Made by a program: the position numbers and the translations under genes. The notes under the pieces were generated by a model, which did not search any database, was not told the DNA's origin, and saw only the letters and a list, made by a program, of their open reading frames with translations. A DNA stretch of 64,000 nt from Bin80 sp965219915 (GTDB lineage: Bacteria > Bacteroidota > Rhodothermia > Rhodothermales > Bin80), in the NCBI GenBank assembly GCA_965219915.1, contig OZ244794.1, forward strand, positions 1,550,001 through 1,614,000. Direction: 5' to 3'. Shown here one piece after another: positions 15,022 to 24,982 of the stretch; the first letter of the stretch is position 1, and every line of letters starts with the position of its first letter.

Positions 15022-18000
15022 TCAGCCGGGCTCGAGCCTATCAAGCACGCTGCTCGTAGCATGCGGCAAATTTCTCCGCACAACGAGTTCGTCCAGCAAT
15101 AATACAGGAAATTTTTGGGATTCCTTTAACTCGTTTATTTCTTGGCAAGGTGATAGGCCAGGAGTTAGCGGATCATGAAGACCAACTACAAAACCCGGCT
15201 TATCGCCTTTTGAAACGAGGATTGGAGCAACAGGTGACCCCGTCCCGGAAATAGGTATAGGAGCATTTCGACGAAGGGTCACTCCTTCAAGCCCTTGACG
15301 TTCTAGATCCTGAAAGAGAAGAACTGTTGATCCTTCAATTCTTTCATTCTCGAAAAAGGGGGTGCCATGAAGAATGTACTTTGATAGGCTGGCACCCACA
15401 TAGCGATCAAGTAGGTCGTGATCAAACTTGTTCTTGTAGCTTCGGAGGCAACGATAACAGGATCTATCACATTTTTCAGGACAGTTCTCCAAGATATGTA
15501 GGGCATCTTCAAAGATGGATAATCCAAGTTGACCTATATGCCGCGAGAACCCAGCTCCACCAGGTAAAGTATCATATAGATAAATTTCAGCCTCAATGCC
15601 GTCACGGCCTCGCGCGGTAAGAGCAGGACGGTATTCTGCATGAACTTCCCTCACTTCCAACTCGAGCCGTTTGCATGCGGCTTGAGTCAATGCCTCACTC
15701 AATGTTCGGAGTGCAACATCCGTTGCAAAGAGTCCTGGTTTGACCGTAATCGGAGAATCTACGGAGATGGATATTAGCAGGATATCGCTGATAAAATCGG
15801 TGCCCAATACAAGTTCATTGGTAACACGATCTCCCGAGCAATTCTCATCCCTGGAATCAGGATACGGTTTTTTGTGGGCAGAACGATATTTATCAGAACT
15901 TGAAAGAACTGTAGGCTCAATAAGGCCGCACTTCGTACAGTACGTATAACCCTTTTCTCGTGGCCCCTGATTGGTAATTAGGAGATGCTCCCTCGTTGGA
16001 AAAACACGTATATAAGAATTCAATCTATTCCACTTAGAATCGTCTGGTGGGGTTTGCATTGTAAGCTTGGCTCGCGTTGCATAACTCCTCTCAGGCTGAT
16101 CATCTGGTGACGTGCCTTCCTCTTTTGAGATGGGATGTGCGAATCCAGGAGGACGCAACCATTGTCTTGCGGGCCCGAGAGATTTGCTGCCCCCACATGC
16201 TTCGCAATCTTTGTACTCACCGACAATTCCATGATGGTACGACCTCGTTTCTGCAAAACGACATTCCTGACATTCGTAGTATAAACGTCGGTTTTCCCAG
16301 GCGCGATATCTTTCATTTCGAATAGGGGAATAAATTGCTCCTGATGTCCAGAGCTTATTCGCAATCCAGACTTCTTTTCCGGGCGCATATTGCGACAAAG
16401 CCAGCCCCAAGCCCTGAGATGGCGAAAACCGAAACACGGGTCGATAAGATGTTGAACGCTCGCGATCAAATACGTAGAACGTAGCTACATCCGTAGGAAA
16501 TGCATAACGAGGAAGGACTCCTTGGTAGAATAATCTATCAAGGAGGTTCTCAGATGCAGGGTCATTCCTCGGAGTTTCTTCCCCCTCCTCCGCTTGCATT
16601 TCCACAATGGCATCATCGTTACCCACCGTAGAAGGCTGGGGCGGGTGAATTTTGTGTTGTTCCCCAGAAGTTCCTAGACCATTGTGATTGATTGCGTGAT
16701 CAATTGGATTCAATGTGCCCGAGATCAACGAATCTAAAAATTCTTGCCGTTCATCGATGGGGGTTTCCGATGGCAGCAGTGCATCAACATCTCCCTTAAG
16801 TCTGGCTTCATTAGAATGTAACCACTTCTCGAAATCATCCCGATTTAATGGCATAGTTGAATCCTTGAAATCCAAGACTGTGCCAAGAACTGCGAAAAGG
16901 TGCGGCTGTGCCTCTGGCTCAATGCGTGGTAGTTTTGCTTGGTGATATCGCTGAAGAAGATATGCCGTAACATGGCGACGGGCAATATCTAAATTGTCAA
17001 GAGTCAGAAATGGATCATCGACCTCCCCTCGGATCATTTGGTCCGGGTGTGTAAAATAATGCTCATCATGGCTGTCAGAGCTGCCAAAAGCAGTAACAGT
17101 TGCAACGGCGTTGCCGCGTCTTCCCGCCCGGCCTGAACGCTGTTGATAATTCGCCCTCGCTGGTGGCATGTTGCGCAACGACACGCCCGAGAGTGTGCCG
17201 ATATCAATGCCGACTTCCATCGTCGTAGTACATGACAGAACGTCAATAGCTTTGTATTCGTGACCCGACGTACTCGATCCGAGATTTACGTCCTGAAACA
17301 ACAGTTCATGTTCTTCCGCCTTTGAGAACACCTCATCGGTTTGGGCTGCATTTAACTGAGCAGTATGTTCGGCTGCTATCAGGGCCATGGGAATCACAGG
17401 AGGCACTTTGAGTGAGTTCACGGTACTCGTACGGTAATAACGCTTACGAGCGCTGAACACTGGATCTTGATCGGGGTCAATTAATATTGAAGAGTCTTGA
17501 CCACAATTCACGCATTTCAAGAGTCCAGGAAAAGGGCGTTGCGTAGTTCGGCAATACTTACAATATGCCCATTTCCCCCCTATATCAAGAGACAATTCAT
17601 CTCCACGCAAGCGAAACTTTCCAGCGGTTATAGGCTCAGCAAGAAGATTAAGCAATTCGGGAACCCAATTCCTCCGGAAGATAGTTTTCGCTTCTTTATT
17701 GGCTAAGAATTGGTTCACGGCGGTAAACTTACCAGAATGAGTCCTAACGTCTTGTGACAACCACGCGGATGGCATCTGATTCAGCCAGAATCCTGAGCTC
17801 AGCCAACAACGAATCCAGACTCTCACCAAAGCGGTCTTGCTGTCATTGGATTCCGCTACATTAGGTACATCTTGAAGGTCATATATCCTCTCCTTATGCT
17901 TGGGCTGTTCCACCAAGGAAGCAAGTGCCAGAGACTCAAGTCCGTAGTAGCGGTCTGTCAGGACCGTTATTATGGTCCTTAGAAGTGACTCGGGAGGTCG

Positions 18001-20595
18001 TGCTCCCTTAATTCGAGAGCGGAGTTTAATAAGTCCCGTATCACTCTTTAATTCCCCATTTAGCAGAGCTTTCTCCACTGTTCCTACTTCCCTAAAAAAG
18101 CTCTCACTACGCCTAAGCTCAGGCCGAAGCCGAATGCCCATCTGGCCGGCGGCCAAGAGGACACCAAAGTAAAGGTCTTCTAAGGAAAGTTCATCGGATA
18201 GGAATGAAGACTTAGAAAGATGCTTATATCCGTAGATGATTAGGGGCCTCAGAGCATCCTGAGTAGAATACGTTTGAAGATTGGGGGCAAGTCGAGCAGC
18301 CGTCTGTCGTGAATCGGAGAAAATGAGAATTTTTCTGCCTCTTAGGGGTGCAAACGCTGTAGCTTCAACAGGGTTTGGAGGCTGAATCTCAATTTGTTTT
18401 GCAATTAATGCTTGAAATGGCTCATCTCCCTTAGTTTGGTGGTCTTGAACTGAAGAGCGATTAAAACCTGCCGTTTGGCCGCATACGGTACAAGGACGAA
18501 ACTGTCCACCCCCACTGTTTGATACCCTGCCTGAGCCTTGAGATAATCCTGTCCTGTCCTTGCGAATGAAGACTCGCCGACTGCGTGGACCCAAATTCAT
18601 TGGATTCAAGCGCCCGGTCTCGAGATCATAATCCGCTGGTTCGATGTCTTCCCTTCCCACGACAGGTTCTTCTATAAGCAGATCTAGAGGCTCAATTTCA
18701 TCAACCCGTCCTGAAAGAGTACGGAACTCACTTCCTGCTTCTGACCACAAGTAGTCGGGGTTCTCAAGATTATCCGTATAAGCTCTACCATACGCAGCTC
18801 CGCAATTTTTACAGCGGTAGAGTTCAAGCACACGTGCACCGCATTCGCATCTGTCATGTGGTTGACCGAAAAGTTTTCCGGCAGGGCCTCCGCGTTTCTC
18901 AGGAGAAAGTATTTTGCATTCAGGATCCATGCAAACCCAAAGCCCAGCCAACCCTCGATAAAACGAGTGAATCCTGCACGGGAGAAGGCCTGCCTCATTT
19001 GGATTTCGTCTGGCCAAGCTACCAAGAGCGATCAAGTTTGTAACAGCACGGTCGGCCAGCTTCTGTGGTATTCCCTTAAACAGTTTCACGCCGAGAGAAT
19101 CAATCGGGCATGCCTCATTCATAGTGCGGTTGATCAGATCCGCCATTGGTGGAAATGATTTGAGCGCTTCATGAAGTGAACGCTGTAGGCCATGTTTGGG
19201 GGAAATGCCTCGGTACTCCAAGAAGGGTGCGGCGAGTGAAAGACGACCATCATCACTATTTGACTCATAGAACGCATCCAAGTCAATTTTTGCAAGTATT
19301 TCGGCATCTCGAAGAGTACCTTGACTCGCATCTGGATGGAAAAGGAGATCGCCAGCAATCCTGGCAAAATCACTAGGATCCTTTCCAGTCAACTGCGCAC
19401 CGAAAGCCATTGCTTTCTCTGGGTCGTGAAAACTCGCACTTGTGCAGATTACTTGAAGGCGGTCGGGTGGGATACCCAGGCGCATTCGAAGGCGTCGGAT
19501 AAGCAGGGCAACTTCTGCACCGGCTGCTCCACGATAAAGGTGCGCTTCGTCAATTACCAATAAGAATGATTGGTGAGGATTGTCCTGTAACCAGTCTCGT
19601 GTGCAATCAAAGATTGGACGCTCAAGTGGACGCATCAGCATGTACTCGAGCATTGAGTAGTTCGTGACAAGAATATCGGGTGGGGTGGTCTGCACCTCGT
19701 GTCGAGTTAGGAGTTCCGGATCCTCGGGGAGCGTCACACATCTCTTGAAATCCCCAGTTTTGGACTCACGCCATCTTGATCCCTTTTCACCATACCAGCG
19801 AATTAGATCGGGTTTAGCCGGCCACTTCCCCCGATTCTTCAACTCTCGCACTAACATGGCAGCCTCCTTTTGTTCGGGAGACGAGGTCTGACTGGCGCGT
19901 TTGATTGATTCAACGTAGAAGTTCCCGATGGGTGCAAGACGATTCTTGTCCTTGATATTTGTACGAACTCCTGGGTAAGGAGTACGGCTTGTATATCTTG
20001 CAAATCTTGCGGGTCGACCAGACCAATCCATGAATTTGTTCACGATTCTTTGATCCCCAAACAGGAGTCGGAGTCGTCCTAACTGATCATTGACGAGCGC
20101 ATTCATCGGATACAGTACCATTGCTCGCATCGCAGTACTAGTCCCGAAATCTTGTCCTGTATTGGCAGACTCAAGGGCGAGCTTTCCAAGTATAGGGAGG
20201 AGGAAACACTCAGTTTTTCCTGAACCTGTACCCGTGGTAACTATTAAGCTTTTCCCCTCGAGAAGGGAAAATTTCAACGAAGCAGCCTGATGTTGATATG
20301 GAGGGTCATGGATTCGGATATCCAATTCTCCATCTGATTTGGACACAGATGAAAAGACTTCTATTACGGCGGGATCCAAGCCTAGTCTGTTGAACGACTC
20401 TGCGTATTTATAGCGGGGAGTACTTTCAAGATAAGGACGCTGGTAAATTATCCCTTTTTCAGCAAGGAGTTGATTGCGTTGTTCAACAAGTTCTGGGTTA
20501 CTTAGGTGATAGGCCGCCTCTATATAGTCTTGCAGTGCAATACGCAATTCTTCAATTGTCTGTCCGATTGTATGTGATGCACTTACTTCTTCCAT
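15022..20595 (-). CDS. Giant DEAD/DEAH-box helicase with DUF1998 region, DruE-like
   Basis: A 1857-residue superfamily 2 helicase. Walker A is T-G-T-G-S-G-K-T at 121-128, DEAH at 349-352, and motif VI Q-R-S-G-R-A-G-R-R-G near residue 1150, preceded by M-E-V-G-I-D-I-G. At least five Cys-pair clusters lie along the chain, and the C-terminal DUF1998-type region carries C-P-E-K-C-D-R-S-C-Y-R-C-L near residue 1710. The size and the DUF1998 tail match DruE of Druantia better than DrmA of DISARM or MrfA. The start ATG overlaps the stop of the preceding gene (TAATG), showing translational coupling. A role in anti-phage defence is inferred from family and context. Confidence 0.88.
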   Translation of the reverse strand: MEEVSASHTIGQTIEELRIALQDYIEAAYHLSNPELVEQRNQLLAEKGIIYQRPYLESTPRYKYAESFNRLGLDPAVIEVFSSVSKSDGELDIRIHDPPYQHQAASLKFSLLEGKSLIVTTGTGSGKTECFLLPILGKLALESANTGQDFGTSTAMRAMVLYPMNALVNDQLGRLRLLFGDQRIVNKFMDWSGRPARFARYTSRTPYPGVRTNIKDKNRLAPIGNFYVESIKRASQTSSPEQKEAAMLVRELKNRGKWPAKPDLIRWYGEKGSRWRESKTGDFKRCVTLPEDPELLTRHEVQTTPPDILVTNYSMLEYMLMRPLERPIFDCTRDWLQDNPHQSFLLVIDEAHLYRGAAGAEVALLIRRLRMRLGIPPDRLQVICTSASFHDPEKAMAFGAQLTGKDPSDFARIAGDLLFHPDASQGTLRDAEILAKIDLDAFYESNSDDGRLSLAAPFLEYRGISPKHGLQRSLHEALKSFPPMADLINRTMNEACPIDSLGVKLFKGIPQKLADRAVTNLIALGSLARRNPNEAGLLPCRIHSFYRGLAGLWVCMDPECKILSPEKRGGPAGKLFGQPHDRCECGARVLELYRCKNCGAAYGRAYTDNLENPDYLWSEAGSEFRTLSGRVDEIEPLDLLIEEPVVGREDIEPADYDLETGRLNPMNLGPRSRRVFIRKDRTGLSQGSGRVSNSGGGQFRPCTVCGQTAGFNRSSVQDHQTKGDEPFQALIAKQIEIQPPNPVEATAFAPLRGRKILIFSDSRQTAARLAPNLQTYSTQDALRPLIIYGYKHLSKSSFLSDELSLEDLYFGVLLAAGQMGIRLRPELRRSESFFREVGTVEKALLNGELKSDTGLIKLRSRIKGARPPESLLRTIITVLTDRYYGLESLALASLVEQPKHKERIYDLQDVPNVAESNDSKTALVRVWIRCWLSSGFWLNQMPSAWLSQDVRTHSGKFTAVNQFLANKEAKTIFRRNWVPELLNLLAEPITAGKFRLRGDELSLDIGGKWAYCKYCRTTQRPFPGLLKCVNCGQDSSILIDPDQDPVFSARKRYYRTSTVNSLKVPPVIPMALIAAEHTAQLNAAQTDEVFSKAEEHELLFQDVNLGSSTSGHEYKAIDVLSCTTTMEVGIDIGTLSGVSLRNMPPARANYQQRSGRAGRRGNAVATVTAFGSSDSHDEHYFTHPDQMIRGEVDDPFLTLDNLDIARRHVTAYLLQRYHQAKLPRIEPEAQPHLFAVLGTVLDFKDSTMPLNRDDFEKWLHSNEARLKGDVDALLPSETPIDERQEFLDSLISGTLNPIDHAINHNGLGTSGEQHKIHPPQPSTVGNDDAIVEMQAEEGEETPRNDPASENLLDRLFYQGVLPRYAFPTDVATFYVFDRERSTSYRPVFRFSPSQGLGLALSQYAPGKEVWIANKLWTSGAIYSPIRNERYRAWENRRLYYECQECRFAETRSYHHGIVGEYKDCEACGGSKSLGPARQWLRPPGFAHPISKEEGTSPDDQPERSYATRAKLTMQTPPDDSKWNRLNSYIRVFPTREHLLITNQGPREKGYTYCTKCGLIEPTVLSSSDKYRSAHKKPYPDSRDENCSGDRVTNELVLGTDFISDILLISISVDSPITVKPGLFATDVALRTLSEALTQAACKRLELEVREVHAEYRPALTARGRDGIEAEIYLYDTLPGGAGFSRHIGQLGLSIFEDALHILENCPEKCDRSCYRCLRSYKNKFDHDLLDRYVGASLSKYILHGTPFFENERIEGSTVLLFQDLERQGLEGVTLRRNAPIPISGTGSPVAPILVSKGDKPGFVVGLHDPLTPGLSPCQEINELKESQKFPVLLLDELVVRRNLPHATSSVLDRLEPG

Positions 20596-21668
20596 TATCC
20601 TTCGTTGGTAGTCTGTTCCAGGAATAGGTACCGACGAATGAATTCCAGCTCTTGCGGGAGTTCATCCTTGGATATCCGATAAGCAAGCTCGCCTGGAATT
20701 CGCTCGGCAATCATATTCAAACGCAGCACGACCCACCGTGGGACGGGCGAAAAGAAGGCTATGATGTGTGTCTTATCCGTTTCATCACGGATTACGAATC
20801 TCTGAGGTTTCCCGCATGTTTTGTCAATCGCCATTTGCAGATGCCAGGCCTCATCGCAGCCTCGCCACGGACTCTTTGTTAACGGAAGATCAATCAGTGC
20901 TTCAGGTTCACCACCCACTAACCGTACATATGACCACAACGGTGCACCGTATGCTTGCTCCCGACGTGCAACAAAGCGGCCCGACCTCTTTTGGGGACCT
21001 ACCCATCTTCCACGGTAGTATCGCACGGGGCGTTCAGTGTCTAATATTTGAAGTCCTGAAACTGTACCAGACGGGCCAGCCGAGTTCAGCCGCCTGTCAT
21101 AATTTGAAATCAACTTTGATGGATCGGAGATTTTTGGAGCATTCAGCCAATTATCAAATGAAATCTCAAGTAATCCGCAATCTTTCAATTCCTGTTGAAG
21201 ATTTTCACCTTCCAAGGGATGTAGACGGCGAGTGTGCCCGACATATTCGATACGTTTAGAAAGATCTTTAGGGATTGCGGAGAAGTGAAAATCTGAGATT
21301 CCTGCCAAGATTTGAGTGCCAGAATAACGAGGGATAAATGAGGCTGGTGCCGCAAAAAGTAATTCATTATCGTTTGCTGTCGAATATTTGTCGAAATCTT
21401 CAAGTTTAATTAGATCGCCTTGCATAATCATTGTTTCCAAAACCTGTTTAACATCGGCTCTAACCGAGTTATAATCCTCAACCAAACCTCGGAGTGGGTA
21501 AACAATTGAGCGTGTCAGAGAGCGTGAAGTACAAGGGCAAGATAAGCTCGCGGCTCTACGTATTACTGCCGCGATGGCTTCGATAGACGTAAGTTTAAAG
21601 CGAATCGGATCAAGCCCGAGTTCAGCAACTTTTTGGTGACATAGCTCCTCCAATCTCAATTGTCTCAT
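20595..21668 (-). CDS. Middle gene of the helicase operon, unknown function
   Basis: A 357-residue protein that I do not recognise. The start chosen (MRQLRLEELCHQ, ATG at 21668) forms a TGATG overlap with the preceding gene; an ATG four codons upstream (21680) is also possible. The N-terminal 100 residues are helical and may be a winged-helix-like DNA-binding region; the remainder is mixed with many Arg and Trp residues. No catalytic motif is visible. It sits between the 959-residue protein and the DruE-like helicase and is coupled to both. In position and size it may correspond to a Druantia type II accessory gene (DruG-like), which is a guess from gene order. Confidence 0.75.
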   Translation of the reverse strand: MRQLRLEELCHQKVAELGLDPIRFKLTSIEAIAAVIRRAASLSCPCTSRSLTRSIVYPLRGLVEDYNSVRADVKQVLETMIMQGDLIKLEDFDKYSTANDNELLFAAPASFIPRYSGTQILAGISDFHFSAIPKDLSKRIEYVGHTRRLHPLEGENLQQELKDCGLLEISFDNWLNAPKISDPSKLISNYDRRLNSAGPSGTVSGLQILDTERPVRYYRGRWVGPQKRSGRFVARREQAYGAPLWSYVRLVGGEPEALIDLPLTKSPWRGCDEAWHLQMAIDKTCGKPQRFVIRDETDKTHIIAFFSPVPRWVVLRLNMIAERIPGELAYRISKDELPQELEFIRRYLFLEQTTNEG

Positions 21669-24547
21669 CACCATTCCCATCCCCGGTAGACTTCATGAAC
21701 GTTTCCATCCGAATCTATACACTCATGAGTGGCAAGAACCAGGAACCTTGCTGCGCACAGAATAGCTGGTGCCTGCAAGAGAAGGTTTACTTCCTCCCGA
21801 ACGTTATTTTCGAGCCAATCTTTTGCGTCCTTTGGGCTGCTGCAGAGCCGCAAAGAAAACTCGGTGATTCTCTCAAGATCTTGCCTATTCGAAATACTAC
21901 CTTTTAGCATATGCAACACTCCATGGCGTGCAAGCAATCTCGTTAGCCATTTCACACGTCTCCCAATAGATTTCCGCGCAAGTTCGGTAATTTCACTTTC
22001 GAGAGACGATCCAAACTCACTCCCCATCTTTTTTTCTATTACGGAACTCATGAGTTGAAGATTATGATTTTTTTTGAATTCGGACTCGGCTTTTTCCCAG
22101 TTCTCACCGGCGATTAATCCTGAGATGTGTTGAGTAAATGCCCGAAGCGATTTACCTCTACATATGGCAGATAAGATGTTTCCCGAAGACCTTGCCGTAG
22201 CCCATTCGTAACTCAGCTTGATCGCTTTCACGGCGGCATCCAATGATCGTTTTTCAGGGAGAATACCGGGCGAAATTGAATAATCGCTAAGGCGGTTGCT
22301 CTTATTCAAGGAGGCAATAAGTCCTGTTGTGAACTCTCCCTTCTTCGCAAAATATAGTCCACCAGGCGTAGTCACTTCATATTCCAAGTCTGAATTCAAA
22401 TCGATTTTGTCTGCTGGCTTCTCAAACATATAGTGGGAAACCTGTGGTGCTCCTTCGATTCCGCTATCGTCTATCAGGCGTACGGTGTCATGTCCAGATT
22501 GCACCCAACGGAGTGGAGTAAACTCTCTCTCACACAGGAATTTAAATGCTCCAAACTTGCCGGCACTTAATTCCACTTGGCACATGTGGGCGAGATCGTA
22601 TTTCGTGAACACGTTCGGTTTTTCTCTGAATAGTTTTTCGAAACGACCTCTCCATTGAATTGAAGTTACTGGCAACTTCATAGATGTGGCAATACGAGCT
22701 AGAGGCCTCTCTTTGTTCCTATTAATTAGGGACAATTCACACTGCACAACTTGGCCGTGAGGTCCTACAATCTCAAGATCAACCTGTCCATCCCAGAGCT
22801 TTTCCAAAGTTGGAACGATAGGATTAATGTAAACTCTTAGGGGACCAGACGGCTTTAATCCAAGCGGCCCCTCCCGCCTCTTTAGAACACGTACTTTCAA
22901 ATGACCAAGAGTTTCAGCATCTCCAGTTCCAGTTTCAATTTCATCGACATACATTGAATACAGACCGACTGGCAGCGGAGGCAGCTTCACGAAAAAAGTT
23001 TCGCCTGGTATAACTCGGTTAAATTCGACAGTTTGTGAACAAGGGCTGTCTAAACGCATCCTGACCATGCTAAGAGCATGATCACATTGAATTGAGAATG
23101 CTGGATGCTCACCCTCAAGCCACTCACTGTAACCTTCGCCATCCCAATTTATTGGAGAAAGGCCTGCCGGCCAAACTCTGATCTGCCTTGACAGCTTTAG
23201 TCCCAGATTCTTAATCACCTCTTCGACATCAGAATTGAGTTCGGTTGGGAGATGAAGTAAAGTAGCCCGAATACCTTTGCACTGAATCTTGACCGGTTTG
23301 GCAATGTCGGCAGATATCGCCGATTTTGGGGCAAGGATGATATACTGTTGACCTGATCGTACACCTAAGCCTCTGCACTCATAAGCAAGTCCGTCAGATG
23401 CAATTCTGAACAGCCAGGGTGGGCCGGGTCTAAACATGCATTCTGTCTTCAAGAGGAATTCCAAACCAGAGTTACTCTTTTCAAACCGTAGAAGAACTTC
23501 GTCAGCGTTCGGCCAGCTACGTAGCGTGAGTCGTTGTGATCCCCAAAGGAAATGGCCTCGTGCGATAGGTCTGGAATCAGTCCCTGTAATATGACATCGG
23601 GAATGTTCTAGTATATGTTGAGTGTCAGGAAATCTCCGATATAAATTAGATAGATTTGGAATCTCCAATGAAACATTCCATGAGGTGCAATTGTCACTGA
23701 TTGGTTTAAGAATGAGCCTTGGCTCAATTCCGAGGTTTTCTACCTCCTCTCGAGCTTCTTCCTTAGTACGAGGCTTGTGAAAACCAATGGGTTTACGCAA
23801 CCCATGCACTCTTGTACGCTTCCTCGCATAGTTACGCGCTTCCCTAAGCCATGTACGCCTTTGTCGTATACTGTCAAGATCCTGACTGATTCTCTGTAGA
23901 GTTGAGTGACACAGAAGATCGCTCGTGTTTAAAACACCTTCAAGCAACAGAGCCGCTGAGATTTGCCCCGCAAGCTGTGTCTCTTGAGCAAAATTCCGAA
24001 ACCTGTCAGATTGGCTCAAGCTGTGAGCGGCGATAATATTCCCGAGCAGAAGAGGGCTCTCAAACATCTCTTCGGAATACAAGTGTCGGATTTTGTACAG
24101 AACATATGCGAGTTGCCTTTGCAAATCCTGTGGCAGTATAGCGTTAGTAATTGGCCAACAAATGATAGAAAAATGGTTGGCCCACTTGCCGGTTGGACGA
24201 ACTCCTCCGTATTTATCACAAAATCGTTTATAGCATTCTCTGATCCAAGTAGGTGAGCCGTGTTCAGTCCAACCTGGGGTTTTCATCTCAAAGGTCTGCC
24301 AGTACTCGCTTCCGGAATATTGATATCCAAGTTCGGTAGCGTAGACAATCCACGGAAGCCAATGATCCATAGATGGTTTCCAGGATTTTATATGTGCACG
24401 AACCGCTTCATCAATCAATTTGATCTCAGACTCATCTAGCCCATGCTCAAGGGAGAATATATGTGATGTGCCTGTTGTTGAACTTCGTTTATATGCAAGC
24501 TCTTCAAAGCGAGATTCTAAGCGTATTTGCCAAGTGTCAAGATCCAC
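21668..24547 (-). CDS. Large first gene of the helicase operon, unknown function
   Basis: A 959-residue protein. Residues 1-300 are helical with many aromatic residues. Residues about 300-720 are beta-rich and look like a series of Ig-like or jelly-roll modules (for example L-K-V-R-V-L-K-R-R-E-G-P-L-G). The last 200 residues are helical again. No nuclease, ATPase or methyltransferase motif is visible. Its size and its place ahead of a DUF1998 helicase recall the STY4851/YjiT-type proteins and the accessory proteins of Druantia (DruF or DruH), but I cannot confirm homology. It is the promoter-proximal gene of the three-gene operon and overlaps the next gene by one base. Confidence 0.75.
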   Translation of the reverse strand: MDLDTWQIRLESRFEELAYKRSSTTGTSHIFSLEHGLDESEIKLIDEAVRAHIKSWKPSMDHWLPWIVYATELGYQYSGSEYWQTFEMKTPGWTEHGSPTWIRECYKRFCDKYGGVRPTGKWANHFSIICWPITNAILPQDLQRQLAYVLYKIRHLYSEEMFESPLLLGNIIAAHSLSQSDRFRNFAQETQLAGQISAALLLEGVLNTSDLLCHSTLQRISQDLDSIRQRRTWLREARNYARKRTRVHGLRKPIGFHKPRTKEEAREEVENLGIEPRLILKPISDNCTSWNVSLEIPNLSNLYRRFPDTQHILEHSRCHITGTDSRPIARGHFLWGSQRLTLRSWPNADEVLLRFEKSNSGLEFLLKTECMFRPGPPWLFRIASDGLAYECRGLGVRSGQQYIILAPKSAISADIAKPVKIQCKGIRATLLHLPTELNSDVEEVIKNLGLKLSRQIRVWPAGLSPINWDGEGYSEWLEGEHPAFSIQCDHALSMVRMRLDSPCSQTVEFNRVIPGETFFVKLPPLPVGLYSMYVDEIETGTGDAETLGHLKVRVLKRREGPLGLKPSGPLRVYINPIVPTLEKLWDGQVDLEIVGPHGQVVQCELSLINRNKERPLARIATSMKLPVTSIQWRGRFEKLFREKPNVFTKYDLAHMCQVELSAGKFGAFKFLCEREFTPLRWVQSGHDTVRLIDDSGIEGAPQVSHYMFEKPADKIDLNSDLEYEVTTPGGLYFAKKGEFTTGLIASLNKSNRLSDYSISPGILPEKRSLDAAVKAIKLSYEWATARSSGNILSAICRGKSLRAFTQHISGLIAGENWEKAESEFKKNHNLQLMSSVIEKKMGSEFGSSLESEITELARKSIGRRVKWLTRLLARHGVLHMLKGSISNRQDLERITEFSLRLCSSPKDAKDWLENNVREEVNLLLQAPAILCAARFLVLATHECIDSDGNVHEVYRGWEW

Positions 24548-24982
24548 TACTATCGATGCTCAGTCTTAAGCTGCTATTATGTTGAGGAATAGGAGGCGAA
24601 TGTCTCCGAGATTTAATATGTCGATGAAATCTCCTATCACAACGTTGTCTTACATTGTAAAGCAGCAGGAAATTCACAGTAAACGGAAAAATTTGCTGTA
24701 CTTCGCAAATGCCCATACTCTATGTTTGCATGTTCCATTCAACTGGGATACTCAACGGTTAAATGGCATATGATCGGCGCACATTAGCCTCCATGCTTTC
24801 TATACCAACCCTATACGGTTGAAGCCCTCGCATGTACCGTGATCTGATTAGCCTGCAAAACAGTCTCTGGCTAGATTCACAAGGGCCTCGTATTTTTGCT
24901 CCCTTTCCCTTTGAGACGCAATCGCGGTCTCCCCATAATTCGGTCGATCCTACAACATTGCATTTTCGGCGAGCGGGCCCCC
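24548..24982. other. Intergenic stretch at the right edge of the defence island
   Basis: About 435 bases between the first gene of the helicase operon and the stop of the M20 gene. It should contain the operon promoter on the minus strand. I see no tRNA, integrase remnant or obvious direct repeat matching the left edge, so the mode of island insertion is not evident. Confidence 0.5.

Noticed and set aside
15022..24547. DISARM or Dpd system
   Set aside because: No DrmB, DrmC phospholipase-D, DrmMI/MII or DpdA-type genes are adjacent, and the helicase is much longer than DrmA or DpdJ.
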